Assembly: GCA_947063485.1 (NCBI GenBank)
Contig: CAMSSU010000003.1
Span: 1-64,000, forward strand
Origin: an uncultured Clostridia bacterium
GTDB taxonomy: Bacteria > Bacillota > Clostridia > Christensenellales > Christensenellaceae
Reading direction: 5' to 3'
Length of the DNA stretch: 64,000 bases
The position numbers and the translations under genes are program-made. The notes under the pieces were generated by a model that did not search any database, was not told the origin of the DNA, and saw only the letters and a list, made by a program, of their open reading frames with translations. This document shows positions 62,281 to 64,000 of this stretch, one piece after another. The stretch's first letter is position 1, and each line of letters begins with the position of its first letter.

Positions 62281-63330
62281 TTAAGCGTCGAGAAGCTGCA
62301 GATCCTTCAGGATTGCGCGGGTCTCTTCGTTGTTCTCCATGGAATCCTTATCAACGATAGCGGAGCCGCTGTCGATGAATTCCGGAACTTCCTCGCCGAG
62401 GGCAGCCTTGTAAGCCGTCATCGTGCCCGTGTAGCCCATGTTGAACGGGTTCTGCGTTACAACTGCTGCCAGCGTGCCGTCTTTGATATACTCAAGAGAA
62501 ACGGGTGTGATATCAATGGCAACAAGTTTCACATCACCGACTCTGCCAGATTCCTGGACGGCCGAAAGAACGTTCGCAAGGTCTCCCTCTGTTCCAACCA
62601 TGAAGCCACCGATGTCTTTGCGCGCTGTCAGCGTATCACGGGTAAAGGTAATTGCGGCATCAGGCATATTGTAGGTAAAGAACAGCTGGTAGCATTCCAT
62701 ATCCGGATAATGCTCTTTGATGTAGTCCTCACAGCCGAAAGAGCGCTGGCCATTGGTGATGACTGCATCGCTCCAGTTGACCGCTGCCCAAAGGCCTTTG
62801 CCTCCCATGGCTTTGCCGAGCGCTTCGCCAGCCAGCAGGCCGAGCTTGTAGTTATCCGAAGAAACCAGGCAGACCGGCCAATCGGAATCAGCCGAGCAGT
62901 CGAACAGAACAACAGGAATGTTCTTCTCTTCGCAGATGCCCATCGCGCCGCCAACAGCTGCGGAGTCAGCAGGAGCGACAGCCAGAGCGTCGACGTCTCT
63001 CGCAACAGCAGCCTCGATCATCTCGATCTGCGCCTGCAGGTTGGTGGAGTCGTCCGGGCCGTTGAACGTGCATTTGACGCCTTTTTCAGCCAGCTCGTCG
63101 ATAGCCTTGTCAACGCCTCTCATAACGTCGGACCAGAAGGAGCCGTTGTATGTCTGCAAAACCACCGCAATCTCGCCTACCTCTTTATCGCCGTCTTCAG
63201 TACCGGAAGTCTCACCAGGCCCGACGATGGAGCTGGGACCCTCAGTTTTTTCTTCGCCGCCCTTAGCGCAGGAAACGAACAGCATCGCGACCAAAAGCAG
63301 TGCGAATACAATAGAAATCGTTTTTTTCAT
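62281..63330 (-). CDS. Sugar-type ABC transporter substrate-binding lipoprotein, copy 2
   Basis: A 349-residue tandem paralog of the protein at 60821. Most of the ligand-binding core is identical (for example the segment with VVLFDCSADSDWPVCLVSSD), but the regions after the hinge differ (TYNMPDAAITFTRDTLTARK against TYSVTDADLTFARDTLTAKK). I start at ATG 63330, five bases after GGAGG, instead of the in-frame start at 63348. The duplication includes the terminator, and no ABC permease or ATPase gene is near. Confidence 0.87.
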   Translation of the reverse strand: MKKTISIVFALLLVAMLFVSCAKGGEEKTEGPSSIVGPGETSGTEDGDKEVGEIAVVLQTYNGSFWSDVMRGVDKAIDELAEKGVKCTFNGPDDSTNLQAQIEMIEAAVARDVDALAVAPADSAAVGGAMGICEEKNIPVVLFDCSADSDWPVCLVSSDNYKLGLLAGEALGKAMGGKGLWAAVNWSDAVITNGQRSFGCEDYIKEHYPDMECYQLFFTYNMPDAAITFTRDTLTARKDIGGFMVGTEGDLANVLSAVQESGRVGDVKLVAIDITPVSLEYIKDGTLAAVVTQNPFNMGYTGTMTAYKAALGEEVPEFIDSGSAIVDKDSMENNEETRAILKDLQLLDA

Positions 63331-63497
63331 TTTTTCCTCCATGTTCACTTGGGCGCCTCTTGTATGTACTTTAGAATATCACGTTCCCACCAGGCAGTAA
63401 ACGGCTTTTTCCTGCGAAAAACTTGCTTTTTCTGAACCAATTAAAAATTGCTTCCGCTTTCTCGTGCAAAGGCCCAGCTTAGCATAATCCTATCAAT

Positions 63498-63528
63498 AAA
63501 AAAGGAGCAGCCTGCTGGCGCTCCTTTT
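63498..63528 (-). terminator. Terminator of the ftsQ-like gene
   Basis: GGAGC/GCTCC stem with an inner AGC/GCT pairing, flanked by A-rich and TTTT tracts; exit side on the minus strand is T-rich. Confidence 0.7.
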
Positions 63529-63541
63529 ATGATGATTCTTT

Positions 63542-64000
63542 TTATTCCGCAGGCGCTGGCTCCTGCGAAGCCGGCTCGCTAGGCTCCTGCGGCGGCAGAT
63601 ACGTCGGCATCTGAACGGAGGAGAGATCGATAATCCCCCCGGTCTTGCCCTGTTTTTCCAGCTCCTTTAAGATATTTTGCAGCCAGGCCAGCTTCTCCTC
63701 TATCTGATCCGCCTGCCCAAAAATAACCTGCATTCCATTGGAAAGCCCCAGCGTGATGCTGTTGGTATCCGTCAGATCGACTTCGCGCACCAAATCCGTC
63801 AGCTGGTAGGCCGTCGTATTTTCCAATAGGATGGTCATGATATTTTGCTTAAAGGTGTCGTCCGTGCGGATTTTGGCCCCCAGGGCAAACTCCGTTACGT
63901 TGATTCCGCGGATCACCGGCAGATGCTGCGGCTGTTCGCTGCTCTCCACATGCCCTAAAATGATGCCGGAGTAATCTGTGATGACGTATGTTCCCATAAA
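63542..64000 (-). CDS. FtsQ/DivIB-like cell division protein, C-terminal part
   Basis: The last 152 or so codons of a gene that enters from the right edge; an internal ATG at 63997 is not the true start. YVITDYSGIILGHV and LPVIRGINVTEFALGAK match the C-terminal beta domain of FtsQ/DivIB, which links the divisome to peptidoglycan synthesis. NIMTILLENTTAYQLTDLVREVDL and ITLGLSNGMQVIFGQADQIE continue the domain. The protein ends in a Pro/Glu-rich tail. The N-terminal membrane helix and POTRA domain lie beyond the window. Confidence 0.8.
   Translation of the reverse strand, partial: FMGTYVITDYSGIILGHVESSEQPQHLPVIRGINVTEFALGAKIRTDDTFKQNIMTILLENTTAYQLTDLVREVDLTDTNSITLGLSNGMQVIFGQADQIEEKLAWLQNILKELEKQGKTGGIIDLSSVQMPTYLPPQEPSEPASQEPAPAE

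Overview
The window looks like chromosomal DNA of a G+C-rich Gram-positive bacterium of the Clostridia (low-confidence guess: a Christensenellales- or Oscillospirales-like lineage). Supporting signs are strong Shine-Dalgarno sequences, frequent TTG/GTG starts, lipobox lipoproteins, a WalJ-RlmH gene pair, an FtsQ/DivIB-type protein, a lysine riboswitch and a split HisZ/short-HisG enzyme. Most of it is ordinary housekeeping and metabolism. I saw no phage, no transposase, no rRNA or tRNA, and no CRISPR array.

Layout. 1-7.8 kb: a complete, translationally coupled histidine operon (hisZGDCBHAFIE). 7.8-9.6 kb: two paralogous zinc-ribbon membrane proteins behind a long leader; the second is frameshifted. 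9.6-12.8 kb: glnS-gltX. 12.9-21.3 kb: five paralogous MFS transporters, with a PfkB sugar kinase (tagatose-kinase-like) and a class II aldolase embedded among them. 21.3-23.0 kb: rlmH, walJ-like and acpP. 23.2-28.4 kb: ilvB-ilvN-leuA-cimA, giving isoleucine (citramalate route) and leucine entry steps. 28.6-35.4 kb: small accessory genes (RibD-C reductase, four GNAT proteins, CPBP protease, two lipoproteins, xpt). 35.9-37.2 kb: two strongly promoted SIS-domain isomerase paralogs. 37.3-43.1 kb: cytidine deaminase, typA, flavodoxin, dCMP deaminase, an E2-like acyltransferase and a VanZ-like protein. 43.7-46.3 kb: tautomerase, Gfo/Idh oxidoreductase and a five-repeat protein. 47.1-51.1 kb: a polar amino acid ABC operon plus a second binding protein under a lysine riboswitch. 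51.2-53.3 kb: esterase, DapF-fold racemase and a small protein. 53.4-58.7 kb: branched-chain amino acid ABC operon livKHMGF with a cytidylate-kinase-like gene. 59-64 kb: MBL hydrolase, GNAT, two tandem orphan sugar-binding lipoproteins and the end of an ftsQ-like gene.

The most unusual content is between genes. A roughly 45-bp palindromic repeat (12 copies in five clusters), a 103-bp tandem repeat family in two oppositely oriented clusters, and a 106-bp tandem pair fill almost all the long gene-free stretches. Among proteins, the five-fold PPQI repeat protein, the MFS/kinase/aldolase cluster, the SIS pair, the acyltransferase lacking its catalytic His, and the lysine-riboswitch-controlled orphan binding protein most deserve a second look.
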